Below the pieces are notes generated by a model that made no database searches, was not told the DNA's origin, and worked only from the letters and a program-made list of their open reading frames with translations. A stretch of 21,940 nt of DNA from Prevotella merdae (GTDB taxonomy: Bacteria; Bacteroidota; Bacteroidia; Bacteroidales; Bacteroidaceae): NCBI RefSeq assembly GCF_900290275.1, contig NZ_LT985324.1, forward strand, positions 911,897-933,836, given 5' to 3'. The translations under genes and the position numbers were made by a program. Positions 1-7,732 of the stretch are shown here, one piece after another (the stretch's first letter is position 1; every line of letters begins with the position of its first letter).

Positions 1-375
1 CTTGTGCGATCTTTGGTTTACCCCTTCGACAGACCGATTCTACCTTTTTACAACAAAGGTACGAAACTGTCTTTAGCAATCATAGTTTTACCTTGATTAT
101 TTAGCCTAATTGCTTTCTTCTGCAAACTTAGAGTGTGGTCTGTGCGTTCTGTGGGAACTACAAGCAAAGGAGATACAAGTACAAGAGCCTCTCCCCGATA
201 AACTGCAACTTACACTTCTATCACTCCATATTCCGGATGAACCAGTTATAAGTGTTTAAAGAAATCCTTCTACTGGCACAAAATTTGCTCTTTAATCTCT
301 GAGGACTGCTGTGGTGACACAGCTGGCGAATAAGATAGAACAAACAACGAAAAACAAAGATAAGGAGGATTGGTT
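1..375. other. Gene-free leader region upstream of the J-domain gene
   Basis: I find no convincing coding sequence here. On the - strand a TACCTTTG (61 to 54) matches the Bacteroidota -7 consensus and could drive a gene lying to the left of the window, but the nearest TTG upstream is only 15 bases away, so the -33 part is poor. Closer to the J-domain gene there is a perfect 6-bp stem-loop (308-323). No + strand TAnnTTTG promoter for the J-domain gene is evident. Confidence 0.4.
308..323 (+). promoter_or_regulatory. Small hairpin with GNRA-type loop in the 5' region of the J-domain gene
   Basis: GCTGTG (308-313) and CACAGC (318-323) form a perfect stem closed by GTGA, which fits the stable GNRA tetraloop class. 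It lies about 50 bases before the start codon at 376 and leaves the Shine-Dalgarno (362-368) free. A role in mRNA stability or control is only a guess; a stem this short can occur by chance. Confidence 0.25.
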
Positions 376-1080
376 ATGGCATTTATTGACTATTATAAAA
401 TACTTGGTGTAGACCGCAATATACCGCAAGACCAGGTGCGCGAGGCGTACCGCAAACGTGCAAAGCAGTTTCATCCCGACTTGCACCCTAACGACCCTAA
501 GGCAAAGGCTAAGTTTCAGGCTCTTAACGAGGCTTACGACGTGATTTCAGACCCGGAAAAGCGTAAGAAGTACGACCAGTATGGCGAGAAATGGCGCGAG
601 GCTGACGCTTATGCTCAACAAGGTGGAGCTGGCGGAACTGATGGCAACTTCTACTGGAGCTCGGATGGTGGAGCAAGTGGAGGAGGCTCTCCTTTCGAGG
701 GTTTCGACTTCTCGGGATTCGGAGCTGGAGAGGGTGGCTTCTCAAGTTTCTTCAAGGACCTTTTTGGAGCCAAGGCAGGTCGCTCGTCGCGCACACGCAA
801 CAGCGCACGCCAGAATAGTGGCGAGATGAACGCAAGCGTTAATATCGACCTCTACACGGCTTTGCTTGGTGGCGAGGTAATTATACAGCTGGGCAACGGA
901 CAGAAGCTTAAGCTGAAGGTAAAACCTGAGACACAGAACGGCACTAAGGTGCGTCTGCGTGGCAAGGGATATGATAGGGGAGACGGAACGTTTGGCGACT
1001 TGATTATAACCTACAACGTGATGTTGCCTACAAACCTTACCGAGCATCAGAAAGACTTGCTAAGGCAAATGCGTGGATAA
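376..1080 (+). CDS. DnaJ/CbpA-type J-domain co-chaperone, short form
   Basis: A 234-aa type II (zinc-finger-free) Hsp40-like protein that would stimulate the ATPase of DnaK and deliver substrates to it in the cytoplasm. The N-terminal J domain (about residues 3-70) carries the HPD motif at 33-35. A Gly/Phe/Ser-rich linker follows (about 77-135), then one C-terminal substrate-binding domain (about 150-230) containing LGGEVIIQL and KLRVRLRGKGY-like strands. CbpA-family proteins are usually near 300 aa with two C-terminal domains; here only one fits. The ATG at 376 is preferred because AAGGAGG (362-368) sits 7 bases upstream; an in-frame TTG at 370 would lie too close. The gene stands alone and ends at a strong terminator. 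The family call is firm; the choice between cbpA and dnaJ-like naming is not. Confidence 0.9.
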   Translation: MAFIDYYKILGVDRNIPQDQVREAYRKRAKQFHPDLHPNDPKAKAKFQALNEAYDVISDPEKRKKYDQYGEKWREADAYAQQGGAGGTDGNFYWSSDGGASGGGSPFEGFDFSGFGAGEGGFSSFFKDLFGAKAGRSSRTRNSARQNSGEMNASVNIDLYTALLGGEVIIQLGNGQKLKLKVKPETQNGTKVRLRGKGYDRGDGTFGDLIITYNVMLPTNLTEHQKDLLRQMRG

Positions 1081-1088
1081 ATAAACAA

Positions 1089-1140
1089 AGGCGCAGAACA
1101 CATGAAGCAATGATGGCTTTGTGTTCTGCGCCTGTTTTTA
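1089..1140. terminator. Strong, probably two-way intrinsic terminator
   Basis: A perfect 14-bp stem (AGGCGCAGAACACA at 1089-1102 with its complement at 1120-1133) has a further AAGC/GCTT pairing inside the loop. It is followed by GTTTTTA on the + strand and by TTTGTTTAT on the - strand. It lies 8 bases after the J-domain stop codon and 43 bases from the end of the convergent FHA gene, so it can serve both. Confidence 0.85.
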
Positions 1141-1175
1141 TATCCTATAATTTGTTTGTTTTATAAGCTATTCTT

Positions 1176-1706
1176 CTATTCTTCGCCATCGGGAGTGTGC
1201 AATATCACACTTGTGGCGCCTATTGTGAACAAGGTGTCGTTCTCTATCACACGTTGCTCACGGTCGCCCAATATAACGTTGTCGACGAATGTGCCGGTAT
1301 AGCTGGGTCCATCCTTAAGGATGTATCTTAGGTTGCCCTTCTTGTCGCGACTTACGGTTATAGAGCAATGGTTGATGTCAATACTGGGATCGTTGGTCTC
1401 GATGGCGCAGTTTACGCCACTATTCTTCATGTATCTGCCTATAACGTTGACACCCATCTGTAGTGGAATAACCTGCTTGTAGTGGAACACATTCTCAATA
1501 ACCGTGATGTAGCCATACTTGTTGCCGTCGGCATTATCGTCGGGATTGTCCTCCTTCTGCGTGTTGCGCAATTTTGACACGCCTATACGTATGCCGAATT
1601 GCTTGCCGCATTGGGGGCATTGAAACACTAATGACTGTCCTTCCTTGTATTTATTCTCGTCGAAAGTGATGTAGTTGTCACACTTAGGGCATCTTACTCG
1701 CTTCAT
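1176..1706 (-). CDS. Zinc-ribbon and FHA-domain protein
   Basis: A 176-aa soluble protein. The N-terminus is a zinc ribbon with CPKC (C6, C9) and CPQC (C30, C33), of the MJ0042 type often found in bacterial regulatory proteins. A polar linker (about 48-62) follows, then an FHA fold (about 65-170) with the expected Gly-Arg (90-91), a Ser/His-bearing strand around 108-116 and TGTFVDN near 138-143. FHA domains bind phosphothreonine peptides, so a partner phosphorylated by a Ser/Thr kinase is expected from the family; none is encoded here. It is the second gene after the HU/SPOR gene (25-base gap), so the two are probably co-transcribed and may act together. No membrane segment is seen. Function is inferred from domains only. 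Confidence 0.85.
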   Translation of the reverse strand: MKRVRCPKCDNYITFDENKYKEGQSLVFQCPQCGKQFGIRIGVSKLRNTQKEDNPDDNADGNKYGYITVIENVFHYKQVIPLQMGVNVIGRYMKNSGVNCAIETNDPSIDINHCSITVSRDKKGNLRYILKDGPSYTGTFVDNVILGDREQRVIENDTLFTIGATSVILHTPDGEE

Positions 1707-1731
1707 TCTTGCTTGTCTGTTGTATAAAATG

Positions 1732-2844
1732 TTATTTTATCTCTGTAATCCAGCATCCGGCAAACTCGCCTTTGCTCTCCAGCTCGCGCTGAACCTTGTT
1801 GGCATCGGCTCGATTGCCAAACTTCTTGTATATAATCTTTGTCATTCCGGCCGATGTGTGTACGCTTGCGTCAATCATTCCTCTTTTATGCAGCTGTTCT
1901 ACATAAGCCTGGGCATTCTTCTTGGTTATGCGGCTTGCCAGAACTATGCTGTAATAGGGTATAGAGGCATTGTTGCTTGTTGCAGCCCCAACGGTTTTGG
2001 CATTTGCTGCCATATCGTCAGCAGTCTTTGCCATCTTTGCAAGCGAGTCGGACGGCTGGGCGTCGTTAAGGCTCTTGGGCTTGCCGCTTGTCAGGTCCTT
2101 AGGCATAATCTCGTACAATAGATTGGTGTCTATAGACGTGTGCTTTAGGTTGGACGTGCTTGCCTCGCCAAGCTTTGAGGGGAACGATAGGAATATGAAG
2201 AGCACGACGCATGCCGCAGCGATGTGCTTTATAACGTTTATCGGAATGCGCACGGCTATCTCGTCCTTCTTCTTGGGTTCTTTCTTAATCTCTTGCTTTT
2301 CGGGCTGCTGCAGCGGTCCATTGGCGGCAAAAATAGAGTTGGCTCCAATAACAACGCTGTTGCCAATAGCCTGTTCCTTGGCTTCGGCCTCAACGTTGTT
2401 ATCTGCCATCGCCTCTTCCTCAACCTTAAGTTTCTGAATTTCAAACGACTCGAAACCATAGAGATAGGGCGAAATCAATCCTGAAGCTTCGGGGATGAAA
2501 TCGTAGTTGCCATCCTCAAGCATAACAATCTTACCTAATCCGCATATTGTGTGGCTGCCTTCTTCCTCAATCTCACGCTTTAGGGCGTCAACCTCCTGCT
2601 CAATCTTTCTTAATGCTTCGGGATAGCTTATCTCGTAGCAATTGACGTACGATTGGGCTAAGAGCGAATCGTTCATCGTCAAGCTCTGGTTGAAACCAAT
2701 GGTTCGTGATGGTGGGAAGAATACATTCTCCTTCTCGTTAAAAGTTGCTGCCAGATTATGCGCCATGAAGCCACCAAATCCCGGGACAATAACACAGTCA
2801 TTGTCCAAAAGCAGCTCTACTATATGTCTTTCTAAATCTGTCAT
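1732..2844 (-). CDS. HU-CCDC81-type protein with transmembrane segment and C-terminal SPOR domain
   Basis: A 370-aa single-pass membrane protein. Residues 1 to about 135 match the tandem HU-like domains of the bacterial HU-CCDC81 family, with VIVPGFGGF at 18-26 and PSRTIGFN around 45-52. A charged linker follows, then a membrane segment near 205-221 and a SPOR domain at about 297-370. SPOR domains bind denuded septal peptidoglycan, and the HU-like part would sit in the cytoplasm, so the layout suggests a bridge between a cytoplasmic partner (DNA, RNA or protein) and the division-site cell wall. That bridge is inference. The start is the first ATG of the HU domain; the best promoter lies almost on top of it. 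It leads a two-gene unit with the FHA gene. Confidence 0.88.
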   Translation of the reverse strand: MTDLERHIVELLLDNDCVIVPGFGGFMAHNLAATFNEKENVFFPPSRTIGFNQSLTMNDSLLAQSYVNCYEISYPEALRKIEQEVDALKREIEEEGSHTICGLGKIVMLEDGNYDFIPEASGLISPYLYGFESFEIQKLKVEEEAMADNNVEAEAKEQAIGNSVVIGANSIFAANGPLQQPEKQEIKKEPKKKDEIAVRIPINVIKHIAAACVVLFIFLSFPSKLGEASTSNLKHTSIDTNLLYEIMPKDLTSGKPKSLNDAQPSDSLAKMAKTADDMAANAKTVGAATSNNASIPYYSIVLASRITKKNAQAYVEQLHKRGMIDASVHTSAGMTKIIYKKFGNRADANKVQRELESKGEFAGCWITEIK

Positions 2845-2848
2845 AGTG

Positions 2849-2878
2849 CAAATTTACGAAATAAAAACCGAGTAGCAA
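2849..2878 (-). promoter_or_regulatory. Candidate promoter of the HU/SPOR-FHA unit
   Basis: On the - strand TTTG (2878 to 2875), an 18-base spacer and TAAATTTG (2856 to 2849) match the Bacteroidota -33/-7 consensus. The -7 box ends only four bases before the start codon at 2844, so a transcript from it would be leaderless or nearly so. Confidence 0.5.
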
Positions 2879-2926
2879 ACTAAAATGCGAAAAATAGCGA
2901 AGAAATGATTAAATTTTATTTATAGG

Positions 2927-2958
2927 TTTGCAGTTACGCACGAAAAATAGTATCTTTG
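2927..2958 (+). promoter_or_regulatory. Near-consensus Bacteroidota promoter of the lipoprotein gene
   Basis: TTTG (2927-2930), a 20-base spacer and TATCTTTG (2951-2958) match the -33/-7 consensus of the Bacteroidota primary sigma factor. The start of transcription would fall near 2961-2965, leaving a leader of about 20 bases before the ATG at 2986. This also rules out the in-frame TTG at 2956 as a start codon, because it lies inside the -7 box. Confidence 0.75.
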
Positions 2959-2985
2959 CACAGCATAAAAGAAGACAACCTATAT

Positions 2986-3795
2986 ATGTTTAATTTGAGA
3001 AAGATATACATGCCTTTCTTGTGTATCGATTTGGCCTTGGCGTTGTTTGCGTGCTCTGGACAAACCCCAAAACAAGAAAAGACCGAAGAAGACTTGACTG
3101 CCAAGAAGAATTTGCAAGGAATTTGGCTTGACGACGACGATGATGATGTGGCCTTTCGTGTTAAGGGTGACACCATCTTCTTTCCCGACTCCACAAGTGC
3201 ACCTACATATTTCCGTGTAGAGCGCGACTCGTTTGTGCTCTTTGGCGGCAATACTGTGAAATATCATATCGTGAAGCAAACACCACACTTGTTTGTATTT
3301 GTAAATCAAAATGGCGATAAGGTTAAGCTGAAGAAGACCAACGACATGTCTTACCTCGACTTGTTTGCTACTAAGACGGTTTTGCACATCAACCAGAACA
3401 AGCTTGTTAAACGCGACTCCATTATGTATTACGGCGACGAGCGCTACCATTGCTACGTGCAGATTAATCCTACAACGTACAAGGTAGCAAAGGCTTCGTA
3501 CAACGACGATGGCGTGGAGGTAGACAATATGTATTACGACAATATTATTAACCTCTGCATCTATAAGGGTGCGACCAGCTTGTTCTCAAGCGACTTGCGC
3601 AAGGAGATGTTTAAGGATGTTGTGCCCGAATCGTTTGTAAAGCAGGCCGTGTTAAGCGATTTGACGTTCGTTAATGCCGACAAGGAGGGTCTACACTTCT
3701 TTGCTATACTCGCTATTCCTGAATCGTCCATCAATTATATGGTGGAGGTTGTTGTGGGGTATAACGGCAAGCTACATAAACGAATTAAGAAATAG
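2986..3795 (+). CDS. Predicted lipoprotein, possibly DUF4738-like
   Basis: A 269-aa protein starting MFNLRKIYMPFL, with a short positive N-terminus, a hydrophobic stretch and a lipobox LFAC followed by SGQ, so it is expected to be lipidated and held in the envelope. The mature part has a run of six aspartates (DDDDDD in the GIWLDDDDDD segment) and beta-rich stretches with regularly placed aromatic residues (YFRVERDSFVLFGG, TPHLFVFVNQ). I associate this layout with the Bacteroides DUF4738 lipoproteins, but that is recollection and not a confirmed match. Function is unknown. The ATG at 2986 is chosen because the promoter lies just before it; an ATG at 3010 is an alternative that would shorten the signal peptide. 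The gene converges on the plug gene with a 28-base gap and no clear hairpin between them. Confidence 0.75.
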   Translation: MFNLRKIYMPFLCIDLALALFACSGQTPKQEKTEEDLTAKKNLQGIWLDDDDDDVAFRVKGDTIFFPDSTSAPTYFRVERDSFVLFGGNTVKYHIVKQTPHLFVFVNQNGDKVKLKKTNDMSYLDLFATKTVLHINQNKLVKRDSIMYYGDERYHCYVQINPTTYKVAKASYNDDGVEVDNMYYDNIINLCIYKGATSLFSSDLRKEMFKDVVPESFVKQAVLSDLTFVNADKEGLHFFAILAIPESSINYMVEVVVGYNGKLHKRIKK

Positions 3796-3823
3796 ATTGA
3801 ATATGAGGGGTTGTTAGAAAACT

Positions 3824-5068
3824 TTACTTGAACTCAACCTCGCAATACCCTGAAAGCAAGTCGGTTCGCTGACCAATAGCTCTATAATACACCAATGCTT
3901 GGTACGTGTTTTCGGTTTGAAAGAAGTTGCCTTCTGACGTAACAGGCTGAGGTTTGTCGTTGTCTACCACCACGTATCGGTACGAATAATATCCTTGCTT
4001 AAGCCTTACTTTGGCCTCGTACATCTTGTCAATCTCGTTGTAGGTCATAAGATATTGGGGGATGTACTGGTTGTTGGTCCATGCGCCATTGATGTAGACG
4101 TCGCCCCTCTGGCGCGGAGCCTGCAGGCGAAACTCTACAACCACATATTCTGAAGCGCGGTCGTTTTCTATATTGTCGCTATTGCGAATGTAGAAAGCTC
4201 CGTTAGCGTCTTCGTCGTAGGTATAGCTGGGACGTGGCAGATCGGTCCATACGCGTGCACGATATTGGCTGCCGTCCCACCATGTGTCTTCTATGCCGAG
4301 CGTTGGGTTGGATACCGACAGAATCTCGAACTTGCGATATTCGTTGCCGCCATTAAATATCAGGGCCTTGTTGTGTTGCCACTTCATTCCGTCAACCGTC
4401 TGATATTGCGAGGGCACATTTCGGCGTGCGTTGTTCCAGTCGCCATTCTGCAGAACCACGGTCTTTATCTCCTCACTTGGATTGGTTATTCTTAGGGAAG
4501 GATAGCCCACAGCCAAAGCCACCTGTTGATGACTCTTGTTTGTGTCGATGTCTGTGTTTGATGTCACTTGCATAGACACATTAATGAGTGGGTCTACCAC
4601 CATAAAACAGGCGGTAAATATGGTGTCGCCCTCGTTCTCGTCGTAAACCGTAAGGCGGTAATTGCCGCTAATCTTGGGTCGGCAACGCTCGTTAGGAATG
4701 GAGAAACTGTAATGTGTGTAAAGGGTGTTGGTGTTGATGGATTCCTCGGCATTGTCTATAGTGTTGCCATCTGCAAAACCCTCGCAATAGTCGCTCTCAA
4801 AAATTCCTTCGGACACGCTCCAGTCGGCTTCGCAATGTTCGAGTTTATAAGCATAGCGGCGGTATTGATGGGTTAGGTCGTCGAACGACACGTTGATAGG
4901 GTCTGTGCCATTAAGCTTGATAATGGGCATAGACAGCCAGTTGTTGCCCGCCACAACCTGTAGCGAGGCAATATTGTCCGACTTTATAATATGGTTTTGG
5001 GCGTTGGCAGAGCCCGAGAAACTGGCAACCAACGCCAAAGATATGATGCTATGATGGATATTCTTCAT
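3824..5068 (-). CDS. T9SS plug-family protein (DUF5103)
   Basis: A 414-aa exported protein with a signal peptide ending SGSANA before QNHIIK. The body fits the DUF5103 family: an N-terminal beta domain with HQYRRYAYKLEHCEADW (about 67-83), repeated aromatic beta strands, and a C-terminal region with YRYVVVDN and FFQTENTYQALVYYR. In Flavobacterium a protein of this family plugs the SprA translocon of the type IX secretion system on the periplasmic side. Applying that role here is inference; no other T9SS gene is in the window. It follows the TonB-dependent receptor gene by 15 bases on the same strand and is probably co-transcribed with it. It is of ordinary length for the family and shows no damage. 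Confidence 0.85.
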   Translation of the reverse strand: MKNIHHSIISLALVASFSGSANAQNHIIKSDNIASLQVVAGNNWLSMPIIKLNGTDPINVSFDDLTHQYRRYAYKLEHCEADWSVSEGIFESDYCEGFADGNTIDNAEESINTNTLYTHYSFSIPNERCRPKISGNYRLTVYDENEGDTIFTACFMVVDPLINVSMQVTSNTDIDTNKSHQQVALAVGYPSLRITNPSEEIKTVVLQNGDWNNARRNVPSQYQTVDGMKWQHNKALIFNGGNEYRKFEILSVSNPTLGIEDTWWDGSQYRARVWTDLPRPSYTYDEDANGAFYIRNSDNIENDRASEYVVVEFRLQAPRQRGDVYINGAWTNNQYIPQYLMTYNEIDKMYEAKVRLKQGYYSYRYVVVDNDKPQPVTSEGNFFQTENTYQALVYYRAIGQRTDLLSGYCEVEFK

Positions 5069-5083
5069 ACAGATTCTACACGA

Positions 5084-7465
5084 TTAGATGTCGGCAGAAA
5101 TTCTAAAGTTAAGCTGTCTGCCAGTAAGGTAGTTGGGCACAGCATACTGCTGTCCGGTAACATCCGTTATCCAATAATAGGAGTTGACGTTGTTGATGCC
5201 AAACAGATTGAGGCACTCTACGCCCAGCCACAGATTGCGCAACGGATTCTTCTTGTTGTGATTGTCGGCATTATTTATCAGTCTGTAGCTCAGACCTATG
5301 TCGGCACGCTTGTATGCTGGTGCGCGGAACGAGTTCGACTCAAGTTCCCTGTGTGGAGCCGCGAAAGGCAGACCGTCGGCAAAGGCAAGCTTTAGCGACA
5401 TCTTCCAGCGGTCGGTACCTGGGAAATAGTCGGTAAAGAACAAGTTAAGGGCATAGCGCTGGTCGGTAGGCAGAGGTATCGACACGCCATTGAGCTTCAT
5501 CTTTGTGCTCATAAGCGAGAGCGATAGCCACGAGTCGGTACCGGGCACAAACTCGCCATATATCTTGAAGTCAAGACCTGCTGCATGTCCGCTACTCTCG
5601 TTGTCGCCATAGTAAACCACCTTGACGTTGTTGACACTATATGGCACCAGATTGCCAAGCAACTTGTAGTAAGCCTCGGCCGTGAACTTAAACTGGCGGT
5701 TGTTTAGCTTGAAGCGGTAGTCGTAGCCAGCAATAAAGTGTATGGAACGTTGGCTCTTTGCCTTGTTGTTGAGCTTGGCATAAGTAATGCCATTGACCGT
5801 TGTTGTGTCGCGAATCTCCTTGAAGAATGGTGCCTGATAGTATAGACCTGCGGCAAAGCGCATGGTTACATTCTCGTTGAAAGCCGGGATTATTCCGAGC
5901 GAGACGCGTGGGCTTAGGATTGTCTCCTTGGTGTAGCTCCAATGGGCAAAGCGCACGCCATAGTTGAGTGTGTAATGCGACTGGCCCTCGCCACCACCAA
6001 ATCGGTAGGTGTCTTGTATGTAGGCTTCTATGCGGTTGGCGTCGAGCACATTCTTGGCTCGCATGCTGTATATCATATAGAGGTCTTTGCCCGTATGCGG
6101 AATGCTGTAGTTGCTTGAGTCGCGCATCTCGTACTCCACAGAGTTCTCGCTTATGTGTTCCTTCTTGAATGAAAGCGCGCCCTCAATGTCGTGTCTCTTT
6201 TGCTTGGTTTTGAGCAAGAGTTTTAGGCTCTCCACATGAGCGTTGAGATAGTTGCGCGCGTGCTGGAAGTAGGTGCCTACGCCAAGATTCTCGCTTGTCT
6301 CGGTCTGGGTTAGCCAGTATTGTCCCTGGATGTCGTACTTCTCTTGTTCGCGTGTCTTGAAGGCCGATGCTATAAGCGAGAGGCTTGTGTTCTTGCCAAA
6401 GTGGCGTGTAATGCCAAGCGATCCGAAGAATGTGCGGAACACGTCCTTCTCTTGTCCGTCGAAATATACGCGGAACGACTTGACATTCTCCATAGTGCCA
6501 AAGTTGGTCTCGCGGTCTTCGGGACTGAAGTTGTAGTGGTTGTTGGATATGTTGCCAAGGAAGTTGATGTCCCAACGCTCGTTAGGTGTGTAGGTGAAAT
6601 AAGTCTGATAGTCGATGAACGTGGGCTTGTACTCGCCCTTGGTGTCGAGCGAGCCTAAGAGGTTGCGTGTTGTCTTATATCTCAATCCGTTGCTCCACGA
6701 CACCTTCTTGTTGCTTACGCCTACGTATGCGCTTGCGCCAAGCAGACTTGCCGATACGGATGCCTCGAAGGGCTTGGGGCGCTTGTAGGTGATGTTGAGA
6801 GCCGACGACATCTTGTCGCCATAGCGTGCCTCGTATCCGCCTGTAGAGAATTCTATCTTCTCTACCATGTCGGGATTGATTACGGAGATGCCCTCTTGTT
6901 GTCCGCTGCGTACAAGGAACGGACGATAAACTTCCACATTATTTATATATACGCTATTCTCGTCGAACGATCCGCCACGCACGTTGTATTGCGACGACAG
7001 TTCGCTGTGGGTAGACACGCCTGCCTGGCTTTGTATCAGCTCCTCTACGGCGTTGCCGCTTACTGAGGGCAGGTTCTTCAGATGCTCTTTCTTTAGCTCT
7101 TGTGTCTGTCCGCTCTGTATGCGTGTACCGGTAACCGTAACCTCGCTAAGCTCGTTGTCGTTGCTGTATAATACAACTTGCAGAGTCTGCTTGCCTCGTG
7201 GCCGACGCAACACGCGTATCTTGGTTTTGTAGCCTACCATGGAGAACCTAACCTCAACAGAGTCGGCCGAATGTAGCTGTAGGCTGTACTCGCCCTTAAG
7301 CGATGTCATGGTCATCTTGCCTTGCTTTAGACATGAGACAGATGCAAACTCTACTGGGCTGCCCGACTCGTCGACAACACGGCCTTGCAACGTGAAGCTT
7401 TGCGCTTGGGCATACATAGCCATGCAAAGCATAAATATCTGTAATATCAGAACTTTAATTTTCAT
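5084..7465 (-). CDS. TonB-dependent outer-membrane receptor with CarboxypepD_reg-like domain
   Basis: A 793-aa outer-membrane protein with a signal peptide (MKIKVLILQIFMLCMAMYAQA). A carboxypeptidase-regulatory-like beta domain follows (about 23-105: LQGRVVDESGSPVEFASVSC), then a TonB-box-like ELSEVTVTGTRI (about 106-117), the plug domain (about 120-230: YNVRGGSFDENSVYINNVEVYRP) and a 22-stranded barrel to the C-terminus. It would import a substrate across the outer membrane using energy from TonB-ExbBD. The substrate cannot be read from the sequence. There is no SusD partner next to it, which argues against a glycan-uptake pair. It is the first gene of a unit with the plug-family gene. I find no clear TAnnTTTG promoter in the 130 bases upstream. 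An insertion sequence now lies about 215 bases upstream. Confidence 0.93.
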   Translation of the reverse strand: MKIKVLILQIFMLCMAMYAQAQSFTLQGRVVDESGSPVEFASVSCLKQGKMTMTSLKGEYSLQLHSADSVEVRFSMVGYKTKIRVLRRPRGKQTLQVVLYSNDNELSEVTVTGTRIQSGQTQELKKEHLKNLPSVSGNAVEELIQSQAGVSTHSELSSQYNVRGGSFDENSVYINNVEVYRPFLVRSGQQEGISVINPDMVEKIEFSTGGYEARYGDKMSSALNITYKRPKPFEASVSASLLGASAYVGVSNKKVSWSNGLRYKTTRNLLGSLDTKGEYKPTFIDYQTYFTYTPNERWDINFLGNISNNHYNFSPEDRETNFGTMENVKSFRVYFDGQEKDVFRTFFGSLGITRHFGKNTSLSLIASAFKTREQEKYDIQGQYWLTQTETSENLGVGTYFQHARNYLNAHVESLKLLLKTKQKRHDIEGALSFKKEHISENSVEYEMRDSSNYSIPHTGKDLYMIYSMRAKNVLDANRIEAYIQDTYRFGGGEGQSHYTLNYGVRFAHWSYTKETILSPRVSLGIIPAFNENVTMRFAAGLYYQAPFFKEIRDTTTVNGITYAKLNNKAKSQRSIHFIAGYDYRFKLNNRQFKFTAEAYYKLLGNLVPYSVNNVKVVYYGDNESSGHAAGLDFKIYGEFVPGTDSWLSLSLMSTKMKLNGVSIPLPTDQRYALNLFFTDYFPGTDRWKMSLKLAFADGLPFAAPHRELESNSFRAPAYKRADIGLSYRLINNADNHNKKNPLRNLWLGVECLNLFGINNVNSYYWITDVTGQQYAVPNYLTGRQLNFRISADI

Positions 7466-7537
7466 ACTTAATATAACGAGATATCATATTAATTATTGTG
7501 CCTTGCTGGAGGTTTTGTTTTAATTGACAGTAGGTAA

Positions 7538-7574
7538 GTGAAGAACGAAGAGTGAAGAACGAAGAGTGAAGAAT
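7538..7574. repeat. 14-bp tandem repeat, about 2.6 copies
   Basis: The unit GTGAAGAACGAAGA occurs at 7538-7551 and 7552-7565, followed by GTGAAGAAT at 7566-7574. It is purine-rich, non-coding and sits between the receptor gene and the palindromic element. Confidence 0.85.
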
Positions 7575-7592
7575 CAAATAGTTAAGGGAAGC

Positions 7593-7679
7593 GTAGGAGG
7601 TACGGTCTCCGAACCGTACCACACAAGAGGCAATATGTTATTGAAGAAACTTTCTATTTGCGTGGTACGGTTCGGAGAC
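7593..7679. repeat. Left arm, loop and part of right arm of a palindromic element split by the IS
   Basis: The left arm (7593-7620) starts GTAGGAGGTACGG and ends ACCGTACC. Its complement is found as 7664-7679 joined to 9432-9443 on the far side of the IS, matching at all 28 positions. Pairing continues inward through 7621-7626 and 7658-7663 with one mismatch. The loop is 31 bases. Each arm also folds on itself (GGTACGGT with ACCGTACC, six-base loop). The rebuilt element is 99 bp. It has no obvious target duplication of its own and no coding capacity, so it is better called a REP-like or cruciform element than a MITE. Confidence 0.85.
7671..7679 (+). repeat. Left copy of the 9-bp target-site duplication
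   Basis: TTCGGAGAC lies directly outside the left inverted repeat and is repeated at 9423-9431 directly outside the right one. This fixes the borders of the IS. Confidence 0.9.
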
Positions 7680-7732
7680 GAGGGCACTGAAAAAGTTAGC
7701 CCTTTAAGACTTTATTCCACTCTTTTAAATAA

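Noticed and set aside
1675..2484. Several + strand ORFs opposite the HU/SPOR gene
   Set aside because: They are antisense shadows of a gene with recognisable domains, and none has a ribosome-binding site or family resemblance.
2956..2985. Longer start (TTG) for the lipoprotein gene
   Set aside because: The codon lies inside the TATCTTTG promoter box, and the extra residues would precede an otherwise normal lipoprotein signal peptide.
3132..3149. Aspartate-codon run in the lipoprotein as a slippage-prone contingency tract
   Set aside because: The run mixes GAC and GAT and is only six codons; a copy change would stay in frame, so phase variation is unlikely.
7538..7574. CRISPR-like array
   Set aside because: The unit is 14 bp and head-to-tail with no spacers; it is a simple tandem repeat.
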